Shown here: positions 43,617-52,511 of the stretch, in pieces
How positions within the stretch are numbered: position 1 is the stretch's first letter
How the letters are laid out: every line of letters starts with the position of its first letter
DNA from: Bacteroidota bacterium
GTDB taxonomy: Bacteria > Bacteroidota > Bacteroidia > Bacteroidales > GCA-2748055
Length of the DNA stretch: 64,000 nucleotides
Direction: 5' to 3'
Assembly (NCBI GenBank): GCA_024640885.1
Contig: JAHEEC010000002.1
Span: forward strand, 34,066 to 98,065
The notes under the pieces: generated by a model
What the model saw: the letters and a program-made list of their open reading frames with translations, nothing else
Database searches by the model: none
What the model was told of the DNA's origin: nothing
Translations under genes and position numbers: made by a program

Positions 43617-44144
43617 CTACATCTTGTTGAGGATGATCCCCAGTCCCAGGTCGCCGGCACCGCTTGCGTGGAAGCGGGCGTCATAATAACTGATCCCGGG
43701 TCCGAAACTGATGTTCCAGTACCATCTTTTTCCAAGGGTCCGCTGGAATCCTACGGTGCCCCCTATGGAATAGCGAAGATCGGGAAATTCGATGTTGAAG
43801 GGAAGCCCCACATACCAGCCGGAGTAATAGTCGGTTCTCTTTCCATTTTCCTGCCTGGCATCCAGGTTAAAATAGAACTTCGGCTCCAGTGTAAAGCTCG
43901 GGGAAATCTGTGGGTTGTAGACATTTTCTCCATATGCATTGGTGCTCCAGAATGAGGTCCTCAGCCAGAATCCGGTGGTGAGGGTGAAATTTTCCGAAGG
44001 TGCAAATTCGATTATAATTTTTGGAGACACAAGGCTGATTCTTGCAATGACAGAGGGAGGGACGGGTATCCGGCTGAGCGTTTCCTGCGCCTGAAGCGGA
44101 AGAATGAACATTGCACTCAAGAGTGCTAGTGAGAATCGTTTCAT
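43617..44144 (-). CDS. Predicted outer-membrane beta-barrel protein
   Basis: 175 residues from ATG 44144 (MKRFSLALLSAMFILPLQAQE, a signal peptide). The open frame extends further upstream, but that part runs into the channel gene and lacks coding character. Strands with alternating hydrophobics (FTLTTGFWLRTSFWS, FTLEPKFYFNLDA, YSGWYVGLPFNIEF, WYWNISFGPGISYY) and a terminal GLGIILNKM suggest a small barrel. No family is recognised. Confidence 0.6.
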   Translation of the reverse strand: MKRFSLALLSAMFILPLQAQETLSRIPVPPSVIARISLVSPKIIIEFAPSENFTLTTGFWLRTSFWSTNAYGENVYNPQISPSFTLEPKFYFNLDARQENGKRTDYYSGWYVGLPFNIEFPDLRYSIGGTVGFQRTLGKRWYWNISFGPGISYYDARFHASGAGDLGLGIILNKM

Positions 44145-44193
44145 TTCGGAAGGTTTTAAGAACTGTATTATAAAAGAAAAAGCAAATACCGTG

Positions 44194-44997
44194 CTAAAGT
44201 TTGCTACCGCAGATTTTGCAGTACCGGGCATCGTGATCGTGGGGGTGATGACCGCATTTTGAACAGGCGGGCTGATTTGCTCCCTGGTCCTCACGCACGG
44301 ATTTCCCGATCTCCACTGAGATGATCCCCGTGGGTACTGCGATGATGGAATAGCCCGTGAGCATGGCAATGGAGGCCAGGATCTTGCCCGGCACCGTGAC
44401 CGGGGCAATATCACCATAGCCCACCGTAGTGATGGTCACAATGGCCCAGTACACACTCTGGGGAATGGAGGTGAACCCGTTTTCCTCTCCTTCGATGAGA
44501 TAGAGGAGCGATCCCAGGATCAGCACCAGTGCCAGTACAACCCCGAAAAATACAATGATCTTATGGATGCTCAATTGAAGTGCCCTGAGAAGCACAGCTG
44601 CTTCTTTCACATACCTTCCCAGTTTGAAGACCCTGAACATCCTCAAAAGCCTCAACGCACGGATGGTGAGCAGGAAGGTGGATGTCTCGAACAGCAGACC
44701 CAGGAAAGTGGGCAGAATGGCAAGCAGGTCGATGATGCCGTAAAAACTGGTCACATACTTCAGAGGCCTGGGGGATGAGTAGATGCGCAACAGGTACTCC
44801 ACGGTAAATGCAATGGTAAAGATCCACTCCACATGCATGAAAAGTCCATGGTAGGATTCCCTCAGGGGCCTTACGCTTTCCAGGATGACCACTGTGACGC
44901 TCAGGATGATCATCCAGAGCAGGATCACGTCAAAAGCTCTGCCGGCTTGCGTATTGGTGCCAAAGATGATGGCATATATTTTTTTCCTGGTCCGCAT
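44194..44997 (-). CDS. Voltage-gated-type potassium channel with C-terminal zinc ribbon
   Basis: 267 residues from ATG 44997 (a start two residues earlier is possible). Six transmembrane helices; S4 is TIRALRLLRMFRVFKLGRYV with a basic residue at nearly every third position (numbered from the earlier Met: Arg115, 118, 121, 124, Lys127, Arg130). The pore loop carries the K+ selectivity filter TTVGYGD (192-198). The C-terminus has two CxxC knuckles (CSKCG, CKICG) separated by an HHPHDHD-rich loop, a likely zinc ribbon. No RCK domain is present. Confidence 0.87.
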   Translation of the reverse strand: MRTRKKIYAIIFGTNTQAGRAFDVILLWMIILSVTVVILESVRPLRESYHGLFMHVEWIFTIAFTVEYLLRIYSSPRPLKYVTSFYGIIDLLAILPTFLGLLFETSTFLLTIRALRLLRMFRVFKLGRYVKEAAVLLRALQLSIHKIIVFFGVVLALVLILGSLLYLIEGEENGFTSIPQSVYWAIVTITTVGYGDIAPVTVPGKILASIAMLTGYSIIAVPTGIISVEIGKSVREDQGANQPACSKCGHHPHDHDARYCKICGSKL

Positions 44998-45201
44998 CTG
45001 CACCCTAAGTTAGGATATTTTGGCGTGTGGAAGCAGAAAAGATTGAACGGGATTGAATGAACCAAGGCCAGGATGGGCAGCAGGGATACCTCCCTTTCAA
45101 TACCCTGAAGCCCCCCGGATCGATCCGGTCAATTCATTCAGGAAATCCAGTTGCTCATTATATCCTGCAAAGAATTTGTGAAAGGCCGTGGAGTGTGATG
45201 C

Positions 45202-45230
45202 AAAAAAAAGACCGTCTGGTTGAGACGGTC
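45202..45230 (-). terminator. Intrinsic terminator after the ferredoxin gene
   Basis: Perfect eight-pair stem (GACCGTCT / AGACGGTC, 45230-45210) with a five-base loop, followed on the minus strand by eight T residues. It lies 29 bases past the ferredoxin stop. Confidence 0.85.
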
Positions 45231-45259
45231 CTTTTGATTTTTTTCTGAAACCTGGAGCC

Positions 45260-45427
45260 CTATTCGGGGCTGATAGCTTCAACGGGACAAACATCGGCAC
45301 AGGCTCCGCAGTCGGTACACAAATCAGGATCAATTACATAGATATCACCTTCACTAATTGCTTCAACCGGGCATTCGTCAATGCATGTGCCACATGCAGT
45401 ACAATCATCAGAAATTACATAAGCCAT
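45260..45427 (-). CDS. Small 2[4Fe-4S] ferredoxin
   Basis: 55 residues, MAYVISDDC to AISPE. Two classic cluster motifs, CTACGTCIDECP and CTDCGACADVCP (each C-x2-C-x2-C-x3-CP), in the usual pseudo-twofold layout of clostridial-type ferredoxins. It would carry low-potential electrons in anaerobic metabolism. A good promoter lies upstream and a strong terminator downstream, so the gene is an independent transcription unit. Confidence 0.95.
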   Translation of the reverse strand: MAYVISDDCTACGTCIDECPVEAISEGDIYVIDPDLCTDCGACADVCPVEAISPE

Positions 45428-45455
45428 ATCATCATAAATTTTTAATTCTACGGGG

Positions 45456-45485
45456 CAAATTTAGTGGCAAATTTCTGTTTTACAA
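45456..45485 (-). promoter_or_regulatory. Bacteroidota-type promoter for the ferredoxin gene
   Basis: On the minus strand TTG (45485-45483), 19-base spacer, then TAAATTTG (45463-45456), a full match to TAnnTTTG. The leader to the ATG at 45427 would be about 20 bases. Confidence 0.65.
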
Positions 45486-45504
45486 TCCTGGAGCGGAAAT
45501 ATTT

Positions 45505-46716
45505 CTAAACAGCAGGGAATTTAAGCAATTCAACGGCCAGGCCGGAGAGGAGCGATATGCCGGTTTTAAGGGCTGTTTCATCCACCCTGAACCCGGGTGT
45601 GTGGAGGGGGAACACCTGCTCGGCTCCAGGCGCTTTGACGCCCAGTCGATACATCATTCCCGGGAGGGTTTGTGCAAACCATGCAAAATCCTCCGCAGTC
45701 ATCCGGATCTCCATATCCTCTACCCGTCCTGCTCCCAGAAGATCGACGGCAATTTTCTTCGATGCCGCCGTGAGCCCTTCGTGGTTATGCAAGACAGGAT
45801 ATCCATGCCGGATCTCAACCTGGCAGGTGCCCCCCAGGCTGGTGGCAATGCCTTTGGCAACCCGGTCAATGATTCCGTGAGCCTCTTTTCTCCAGGGTTC
45901 ATTCATGGCCCGGAAAGTACCCTCCAGGATTACCTGGTCGGGAATGACGTTGACCGCTCCGTCAGCAATTACCCTGCCAAATGAGAGCACGGTAGGTACC
46001 TGGCTGGGGGACTTCCGCTGGATCTCATGCTGCAGAGCGATGAGGATGTGGGAGGCCATCAGGACAGGATCGTTGATATTTCTTGGAAGGGCACCATGTC
46101 CTCCCTTCCCGTGGACAGTGATGTAGATTTCGTCGCTTGAAGCCATATAGATCCCCGGTTTGAATCCCACATGCCCGGCATCCATCTCCGGAAGCACATG
46201 CTGTGCGATGATCAGATCAGGTTCCTTTCCCTCAAAGATCCCATCCTCAAGCATCAGTTTTGCACCTCCCGGGATCTTCTCCTCCCCGGGCTGGAATACA
46301 AAGAGTACTTCACCTTCCAGATAATCCTTCATTTGATCCAGCACCCGGACAGCCCCCAGAAGAGAAGCCATGTGCACATCATGGCCACAGGCATGCATGA
46401 TCCCGGGATGTTTTGACTGGAATTCCAGGCCGGTCTGTTCAGTGATTGGCAACGCATCCATATCAGATCGCAAAGCGATGCGTTTGCCGGGCTTATTCCC
46501 TTTGACCCAGGCCAGGATCCCGGTCTCCACGATGGGATATTTATACTCAATGCCCCAACCGTCCAGTATTTTTCTCAGGGTTGCAGAGGTCTTATATTCT
46601 TCGAAGGAGCGTTCCGGAAACTCATGGAAATGCCTTCGAATACCGGTGATCTCATCCAGCAGCTGAGTTGACAGCAGGGTTTCGATACGCTCTTTTACAT
46701 TCATTTTGCTGATCAT
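45505..46716 (-). CDS. M20-family amidohydrolase/peptidase (hippurate hydrolase-like)
   Basis: 403 residues; an ATG at 46704 (MNVKERIETL) is an equally good start. Metal-binding motifs of M20D enzymes: RSDMDALPITEQTG, HACGHDVHMASLLGA, QPGEEKIPGGAKLMLEDG, and MTAEDFAWFAQTLPG near the end. A dimerisation/lid domain lies between (about 185-305). Related enzymes hydrolyse N-acyl amino acids (hippurate, N-acetyl-diaminopimelate, IAA conjugates); the substrate here is open. No signal peptide. Confidence 0.9.
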   Translation of the reverse strand: MISKMNVKERIETLLSTQLLDEITGIRRHFHEFPERSFEEYKTSATLRKILDGWGIEYKYPIVETGILAWVKGNKPGKRIALRSDMDALPITEQTGLEFQSKHPGIMHACGHDVHMASLLGAVRVLDQMKDYLEGEVLFVFQPGEEKIPGGAKLMLEDGIFEGKEPDLIIAQHVLPEMDAGHVGFKPGIYMASSDEIYITVHGKGGHGALPRNINDPVLMASHILIALQHEIQRKSPSQVPTVLSFGRVIADGAVNVIPDQVILEGTFRAMNEPWRKEAHGIIDRVAKGIATSLGGTCQVEIRHGYPVLHNHEGLTAASKKIAVDLLGAGRVEDMEIRMTAEDFAWFAQTLPGMMYRLGVKAPGAEQVFPLHTPGFRVDETALKTGISLLSGLAVELLKFPAV

Positions 46717-46734
46717 TATGCGATCCTTGGGTAT

Positions 46735-49700
46735 TTAAAAATCCAGGCTAAGCGAGAGGTAGAACATCCTTGGCTGGATTTCCATATTCTCTATGCCCCA
46801 GGCCCAATCAAGCCGTATGAAGTAACCCAGCAACTGACTTCTGATCCCAACTCCGTAACCGGCCACGATGGGATCCCGGTTGGAATCAAGGGTGATGGTC
46901 ATGGGCCCGTTTTCAATGATCTCTTTATCCCAGGCATTGTTATCATTGAAGGGGTGAAGCCCCGTCCATGCCGTTCCCACATCGGCGAAGCCCACCAGTT
47001 GGAAATTGTTCAGGAATCCTGAACTAAGGGGATGTCCTATGAGGTACCGGATTACCGGCCACCGGAGTTCTGTATTGATCACCGCAAAATTGCTCCCGTT
47101 CCTGATGTTCTGGGAAAATCCCCTCAAATTTGTGGCCAGCGCCTGGTAAGCATAATTCTGCGAGTAGTCGATGGCCACGGATTCATTGAAGGTGGGTACC
47201 CTTTGTTGAAAAAGATTGATCCAGTTGTCCACACTACCCATATAATAGATCAGGGGGCTTCTTCCGAAAGATGTACTGGCAGCGAACCGGTTGGCCCAGA
47301 TCAGGGTGCGGTGGATCCTCGTGTAATGGCGGAAATCACCGCCGATTACGAAGAGGTCCGATTTGGCGGTATTCACCTGCCTGTATGCCTCCCCGAAGAT
47401 CTTCCAGCGCATGCCGCTGTAAAGGTTGGTGCCCAGTACCCGTGTATTGTCAAAAATCAGTTCAGCCTTGAGCCCGCCCCACACCTTCACAATATTGGGT
47501 TCGTTCAGGGTGCCGATATCCGTGGAGAGGAAAACGGTATTGTCATGCCTGAACGAAGCAGTCCCTTTGACCGCCAGGGTCTGGTTCAGGGGGTATTTGA
47601 GTGAGCCCAGCAACTCGTGGGTATAGGTCTTGATGGTGGTATAATCATAAGTGTAGTTCTTGAAAACCTGCCTGTGAAACAGCAGTTGTTTATCAAGCTG
47701 TTGTTTCAGGTTCTCAAAGCTTAGCAGGTATTCGTTGCTGTCAAAATCAGTGGCAAACCTGACACCCCCCACCAGCCGATAGTCCTCGAAAAGGTCATTG
47801 GCCCCCACCTTGAATAGCAGGTTCAGTCCGGGATTGAAATAAAATGCACCTCCTGTAAAGGCCTGATAGGAAGCATTGAGAAAACTGAAATCGATCTGGT
47901 TCACCAGCTGGTTTGGATAAAAAGCTGTGGAATAGTCAATGTACATCAGGTTGTTATCCTGGGCCGAATCGAGGACCAGATTCAGGTTCCGGCTGCGCAA
48001 CTGGTTGTTATAATAATTCAGCTTCTCCCTTTCAAAAATGTAGTTGTTGATATCGATCCTGAATGCCTGCAAGGCAATGGTATCCCCTTCGTGAACAAGC
48101 TGGTTATTTGCAATCTCTTTCATGGAGACCACCTTCTTCTCCACATGGTGGATGGAGTCTTCACGGATGAGCCGGTTCACATGCCGGTTCCGGTACTCGG
48201 TGGCTTCCAGCTGATCCCCGTATTTAGGTTCCGGATCCATGGGGTACTTATACATGTAATACCTGTCATCGTTATAAATGATTTCAGCGATCTCACTTGT
48301 TTCCGTATTGATGTCCTGTGAAAGGATGTTCCTTTTGTAGTTTGACAGCGGGTAGCTGTTGGCAAAGTATCGATAATGAACGGTTGTGTCCACCAGGCTG
48401 ATCAGGCTGTCATACTGGGCATAGTAACGGTTCACGATCCCATTCTTGTCGCTCAGGTAATAGAATTCATTCTTTCCCGGTGAAAGGGGTTGATAATGGT
48501 TGATGTAGTTCCCTTCAGAGATCCTCTGGAGCAGGGGATCCTTGCCGGCATAGTCATAGACGAACACAGCAAATGCGGTGGTGGTGTTGTTCTCCGGGTC
48601 CCCCTCCTGGAAGAGGGTATCCAGCCGCCTGTTGGATATAAATGAGATGCTGCTCATGTGATTGATGAAGCGGGGACTGAAATCATCTGCCAGGTCGTTT
48701 GTAATCTGTTCGTTGGTGGATGATGCGATGTCAAATACCCAGATATCGGTTTGCCCGCCTGATACTCCTGAGAACACCAGTTTCCTGGCATCGGGAGAGA
48801 AGCTCATATCGAGGATCTTTTCAAAATAGAGCAGGTTCCTTGTGGTGATCACACTGGTCTCCAGGTTATAGAAATGAATCTTTAAAAAGCCTTTCTCCTC
48901 GGTTACAAATCCAAGGATCTGCGAAGTGGGATGCCACGCAATGACAGGAAAGGAAAAATCGTTGATCTGATCCAGCTTCTGCCCCCGTTTGTAAACCCTG
49001 CGCTGCTTACCCATTGCCTCATCGTTGATCCAGATCTTATACTGTCCTTTCTGGTTTGTTACATAGGCTACATATTTCCCATCGGGACTGATCCTGATGT
49101 TCTGGTACACCCTTCTCTTGTTGGGGCGTTTGAGTATCTTGCCCTGTTCAGGAAGTTCTGCGTTCTCCTCGACGGAGGTATAGAGCCCCAGGTAGTATGC
49201 GGTCCAGTCAATGGAGAGCTGCTGAAGTTTGCTTCCAAGCACATAAAGAAAGCCGCTCTCAGCGTTTTTATTGATCTTGGTGATGTAGAGGATCTGCGGA
49301 ATAATAGAGGCCCCGTAGAGATCTGCCACATATTTCCAGAAAGAATGTCCCGCATACCGGGCGTCATCATCCTGAAGGTTTACAAATTTTTTGTACTTGC
49401 CGGAGACGATCCCGTCCTTGACCCGGTTTTCAAGTTCATAGTCCCATGGATTGGAGACAAAGGAGATGAGCCCCTCCAGGTACCATTCGGGCAGGTTGAT
49501 CATGGTGGAACTGGTGAGGTTATCCCTCAGGCCGTTTCCAAACATCATCTCCGTAAGCAAAACCTCGGCAATGGCAGCCCTGATCTGACGTTCGAAGTTC
49601 ACATGGTCCCCATCGAAATAGAGAAAGACCTTGTTCTGGATAATCTTGGTGGTCCCTCCGATGTTGTACTCCTCGTTTTCTGATACCAGCCCGATGTTGC

Positions 49701-50016
49701 TCTGCCTGAAATCTGACAGTTTATTATAAGTCAAAAAGATAAGCCTCCGTTCTATTTCATAGTCGAAGAACCGTTCGATGAGATCCAGTTCCTTTTCAAT
49801 AAAATCGGCCACGTAGAGGGAGAGGTCCGTGCCGTCCTCGTAGGAATATACATCAAATCGATCGAACCTGTAGTATTTCCAGTACCTGTTGTTGTACTGC
49901 ACCCGGTTCTTCCCGAAGTTCATCTGCATCCCGTTATAGAACTGGGCGGACAGACCTGCAGAACAAAGCAACAGGATCAGGAGGGTTCCTATGCGCGGTA
50001 AGCTTCTCATCCCCAT
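46735..50016 (-). CDS. Outer-membrane protein with degenerate peptidase-like domain, PD40 repeats and beta-barrel
   Basis: 1093 residues. Signal peptide (LLILLLCSAGLSAQ). Residues 40-290 resemble a gluzincin 'peptidase MA-like' domain: NLPEWYLEGLISFVS is kept, but the expected HExxH helix reads AEVLLTE (A150-E151), so both zinc histidines are missing. Residues 300-540 contain TolB-like PD40 repeats (IRISPDGKYVAYVT, MSFSPDARKLVFSG). The last 400 residues are strand-rich and end FYLSLSLDF, a typical outer-membrane barrel signal, resembling the BamA/surface-antigen barrel. Function unknown; not TolB proper, since no Tol genes are nearby. Confidence 0.75.
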   Translation of the reverse strand: MGMRSLPRIGTLLILLLCSAGLSAQFYNGMQMNFGKNRVQYNNRYWKYYRFDRFDVYSYEDGTDLSLYVADFIEKELDLIERFFDYEIERRLIFLTYNKLSDFRQSNIGLVSENEEYNIGGTTKIIQNKVFLYFDGDHVNFERQIRAAIAEVLLTEMMFGNGLRDNLTSSTMINLPEWYLEGLISFVSNPWDYELENRVKDGIVSGKYKKFVNLQDDDARYAGHSFWKYVADLYGASIIPQILYITKINKNAESGFLYVLGSKLQQLSIDWTAYYLGLYTSVEENAELPEQGKILKRPNKRRVYQNIRISPDGKYVAYVTNQKGQYKIWINDEAMGKQRRVYKRGQKLDQINDFSFPVIAWHPTSQILGFVTEEKGFLKIHFYNLETSVITTRNLLYFEKILDMSFSPDARKLVFSGVSGGQTDIWVFDIASSTNEQITNDLADDFSPRFINHMSSISFISNRRLDTLFQEGDPENNTTTAFAVFVYDYAGKDPLLQRISEGNYINHYQPLSPGKNEFYYLSDKNGIVNRYYAQYDSLISLVDTTVHYRYFANSYPLSNYKRNILSQDINTETSEIAEIIYNDDRYYMYKYPMDPEPKYGDQLEATEYRNRHVNRLIREDSIHHVEKKVVSMKEIANNQLVHEGDTIALQAFRIDINNYIFEREKLNYYNNQLRSRNLNLVLDSAQDNNLMYIDYSTAFYPNQLVNQIDFSFLNASYQAFTGGAFYFNPGLNLLFKVGANDLFEDYRLVGGVRFATDFDSNEYLLSFENLKQQLDKQLLFHRQVFKNYTYDYTTIKTYTHELLGSLKYPLNQTLAVKGTASFRHDNTVFLSTDIGTLNEPNIVKVWGGLKAELIFDNTRVLGTNLYSGMRWKIFGEAYRQVNTAKSDLFVIGGDFRHYTRIHRTLIWANRFAASTSFGRSPLIYYMGSVDNWINLFQQRVPTFNESVAIDYSQNYAYQALATNLRGFSQNIRNGSNFAVINTELRWPVIRYLIGHPLSSGFLNNFQLVGFADVGTAWTGLHPFNDNNAWDKEIIENGPMTITLDSNRDPIVAGYGVGIRSQLLGYFIRLDWAWGIENMEIQPRMFYLSLSLDF

Positions 50017-50190
50017 TTATGGCGATCTAAAAGTAAACATAATTAGTCATAATCAGGTTCAAAAAGCTGGTCTGAAATTTGTACGGAAAAGGATACCTCA
50101 AAAATTATGCAACTAATTGTGGTTATTTTGTGTTAATTTTGTACAGTGATAGCGATTGAATAATTATGGTCCATCAATAAATGTAGGAAT

Positions 50191-51273
50191 ATGAAACGAA
50201 TATTACTGACATTCTGTATGTTCGGTGCAGTTGTGTCCCTGATGTCACAAACCCTGGAGCCTAAGATATCCTTCAATGAGGAATTATTTGACTTCGGGAT
50301 TTTTAAAGAAACCGATGGAAAAGTGACCCATCGGTTTGAATTTGTTAACACCGGGGGTTCGGACCTCCTGGTACAAAATGTGACCGCCTCCTGCGGATGC
50401 ACGGCACCCAGCTGGACGCGTGAACCTATTCCCCCGGGAGGCAAGGGTTATGTGGCAGCTACCTACGATCCGGCCGGGCGGCCAGGGGCCTTCAGGAAAT
50501 ATGTCACGGTCATTTCAAACTCCAACCCGGGTAGTGCGCGCCTTACCATTGCAGGCGAGGTAGCCCCCAAACCAAAGACAGTGGAGGATGATTACCGGTA
50601 TGAAATGGGTCCCATGCGGCTGAAATCAAATCACCTGGCCTTTGGGAACGTCATGAATACACAGAAAACGGAAAAGCAGCTTGAAGTCATCAACAACTCC
50701 AATGGTCCTGTGAAAATCGAGTTTGAGAGGGTGCCCGAGCACATCACCATCAAGGCTGTTCCCTCTACCCTGAGTCCCAATGAAACAGGAACGATTACAG
50801 CCACTTACAATGCGCCCATGAGAAATGACTGGGGATTTGTGATCGACCGGATGGGGCTTAAGATCAACGGGGTTTCAGACCGGACCTACAGCCTTGTGAT
50901 CAGTGCAAATATCGAGGAGGATTTCGCATCCTTAACCGCTGAAGAACTTGCCAAAGCACCTGCAGTGAAGGTGGATGATACCGAGTTCAAATTCGGCACC
51001 ATCAAGGAGGGGGTGAAGGTGGAACACACCTATTTGCTGACCAATTCGGGAAAGTCAGACCTGTACATCCGGAAGGTGAAAGCATCCTGCGGCTGCACGG
51101 CGGTCCAGCCCGATAAGGATGTCATCGCTCCCGGGGAATCGATCCACATTAAGACCGTTTTCAATTCAGCCGGAAAACTTGGGAACCAGAATAAAACGGT
51201 GACCGTGATCACCAATGATCCAAGGAACAGCAAAATGATCCTGTGGGTCAAGGGGGAGGTCGTCAAGTCATAA
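50191..51273 (+). CDS. DUF1573-domain exported protein
   Basis: 360 residues with signal peptide (MKRILLTFCMFGAVVSLMSQ). Two DUF1573 Ig-like domains at about 25-120 and 245-358, each with the hallmark FG-x-(I)-KE...HxFxxxNxGxSDL...ASCGCT (FDFGIFKET, FKFGTIKEG; VTASCGCTAP, VKASCGCTAV). A less typical Ig-like domain lies between. Such proteins are abundant and periplasmic or surface-exposed in Bacteroidota; their role is not established. It is divergent from the large barrel gene. A possible -7 box TAATTTTG lies at 50134-50141. Confidence 0.88.
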   Translation: MKRILLTFCMFGAVVSLMSQTLEPKISFNEELFDFGIFKETDGKVTHRFEFVNTGGSDLLVQNVTASCGCTAPSWTREPIPPGGKGYVAATYDPAGRPGAFRKYVTVISNSNPGSARLTIAGEVAPKPKTVEDDYRYEMGPMRLKSNHLAFGNVMNTQKTEKQLEVINNSNGPVKIEFERVPEHITIKAVPSTLSPNETGTITATYNAPMRNDWGFVIDRMGLKINGVSDRTYSLVISANIEEDFASLTAEELAKAPAVKVDDTEFKFGTIKEGVKVEHTYLLTNSGKSDLYIRKVKASCGCTAVQPDKDVIAPGESIHIKTVFNSAGKLGNQNKTVTVITNDPRNSKMILWVKGEVVKS

Positions 51274-51321
51274 AGTTGTAAAGTCGGAATGTCATAAAGT
51301 GGGCAGACAGGCATAATAAAT

Positions 51322-51350
51322 AAGAGCCGGCGCAAATGCGACCGGCTCTT
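51322..51350. terminator. Bidirectional terminator between convergent genes
   Basis: Perfect nine-pair stem AAGAGCCGG / CCGGCTCTT, whose loop can also pair (CGC-AAAT-GCG). It lies 48 bases after the DUF1573 gene and 21 bases after the convergent TlpA-like gene, with T- and A-rich flanks on both sides. Confidence 0.75.
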
Positions 51351-51371
51351 TAATTTTATGGACTTTCGAGC

Positions 51372-52463
51372 TTAAAGCAAAGCTTCGATGGCCTGGCGTG
51401 GATCATCCCCTTCGCGAATGATTGCCCTGATGATACCTTCCCTGTCCAGCAAAACAGCATGGGGAATGGCAGAAACACCGTAGAGCTCGGCACCCTCGCT
51501 GTCCCAGTATTTCAGGTCCGAGATCTGGGGCCAGACCAGGTTGTCAGCAGCGATGGCTTTCACCCAGCTTGCCGAGTCGCGGTCAAGAGAAACCCCAAGG
51601 ATGTCAAAACCCCGGTCATGGTATTCATGGTAGATCTCCACCAGTCCGGGATTGGCGATGCGGCAGGGCCTGCACCAGCTGGCCCAGAAATCAATAAGAA
51701 GCACGTTTCCTTCGTGCACATCAGATACTTTGAGGGATCCCCCTTCAGGGGTCATGAGCTCGAAATCGGTAAATGGCTGGCCAATGTCCACAGCCTTCAT
51801 CCGTTCCAGCTTGTCGCTCATGCTCTTGTATTCCTCCATCTGGCGGAGGGAGGGATCCAGTCCGGCAAGGGCCGCATCCAGTTCATCCACATCCAGCAGA
51901 TAGAAGGTGCCCCTGAGGGCCAGTACGGATGCGAAGGATGAGGGATGGTTTGCAATGTATTCCGTGCCGAAATCATCCTGCTGATCGCTCAGTTTATAAT
52001 ACTCAGTGCGAATGCTGTCAGCCAGAACCGCATCTCCTGCTGCCTGTGCGGCTCGCAGTGCGGTGATCATTTCTGACATCCTGTCTGTCAGGGGCTTAAG
52101 TTCGCCATCATAGGCATTCAGGTCATTCTGTGCTTTGCTGTCCGATTCAATGACCGGAGACTCCATGGTCCCGGATATCTCATAATGGGCATTTTCGACA
52201 AGCAACTTGACAGAGCCGGGCCGCTTCTCGAGGGTCAGGTACATGGTGGTGACCATATCCACACTTTTGGTCATGACATTGGTGGCGCCAGAGTCCACAA
52301 GGATGGAGTCGAACACCACATATTTATTCCCGTCAAGTTTCATCAACTTTGCCCAACGCCCCTGCGCATCAGACAGGTCGATTTGAATGTGATATTGATC
52401 GGCCGGCTGGTTGCAGGAGTGAATGGCGGCAACGGTCAGGAAAATGAAAATCAAACGACGCAT
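51372..52463 (-). CDS. TlpA/ResA-like thiol-disulfide lipoprotein with DUF4369-type N-domain
   Basis: 363 residues from ATG 52463; an upstream frame to 52499 lacks support. Lipoprotein signal with Cys17 (VAAIHSCNQ). Residues 20-110 form a beta domain like DUF4369; 120-225 are helical; 228-363 is a thioredoxin fold with active site FWASWCRPC (Cys264, Cys267) and the cis-proline in SAIPHAVLLD. The family reduces disulfides in the periplasm, for example in cytochrome c maturation. It is the last gene of the ppk1-trx-meaB-tlpA run. Confidence 0.88.
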   Translation of the reverse strand: MRRLIFIFLTVAAIHSCNQPADQYHIQIDLSDAQGRWAKLMKLDGNKYVVFDSILVDSGATNVMTKSVDMVTTMYLTLEKRPGSVKLLVENAHYEISGTMESPVIESDSKAQNDLNAYDGELKPLTDRMSEMITALRAAQAAGDAVLADSIRTEYYKLSDQQDDFGTEYIANHPSSFASVLALRGTFYLLDVDELDAALAGLDPSLRQMEEYKSMSDKLERMKAVDIGQPFTDFELMTPEGGSLKVSDVHEGNVLLIDFWASWCRPCRIANPGLVEIYHEYHDRGFDILGVSLDRDSASWVKAIAADNLVWPQISDLKYWDSEGAELYGVSAIPHAVLLDREGIIRAIIREGDDPRQAIEALL

Positions 52464-52511
52464 AAAATTAAATTTTGTGATTAAGGCGCAATTATACAAC
52501 TATTTAAAATC

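Noticed and set aside
43617..44417. Longer version (266 codons) of the barrel protein gene
   Set aside because: The extra upstream part overlaps the channel gene and lacks coding character; the signal peptide begins at 44144.
48931..49683. 250-codon plus-strand frame inside the large barrel gene
   Set aside because: Antisense shadow of a continuous 1093-codon gene with signal peptide and barrel end.
46735..50016. Annotation as TolB of the Tol-Pal system
   Set aside because: Only the PD40 repeats resemble TolB; the extra domains, the barrel and the lack of tol/pal genes argue against it.
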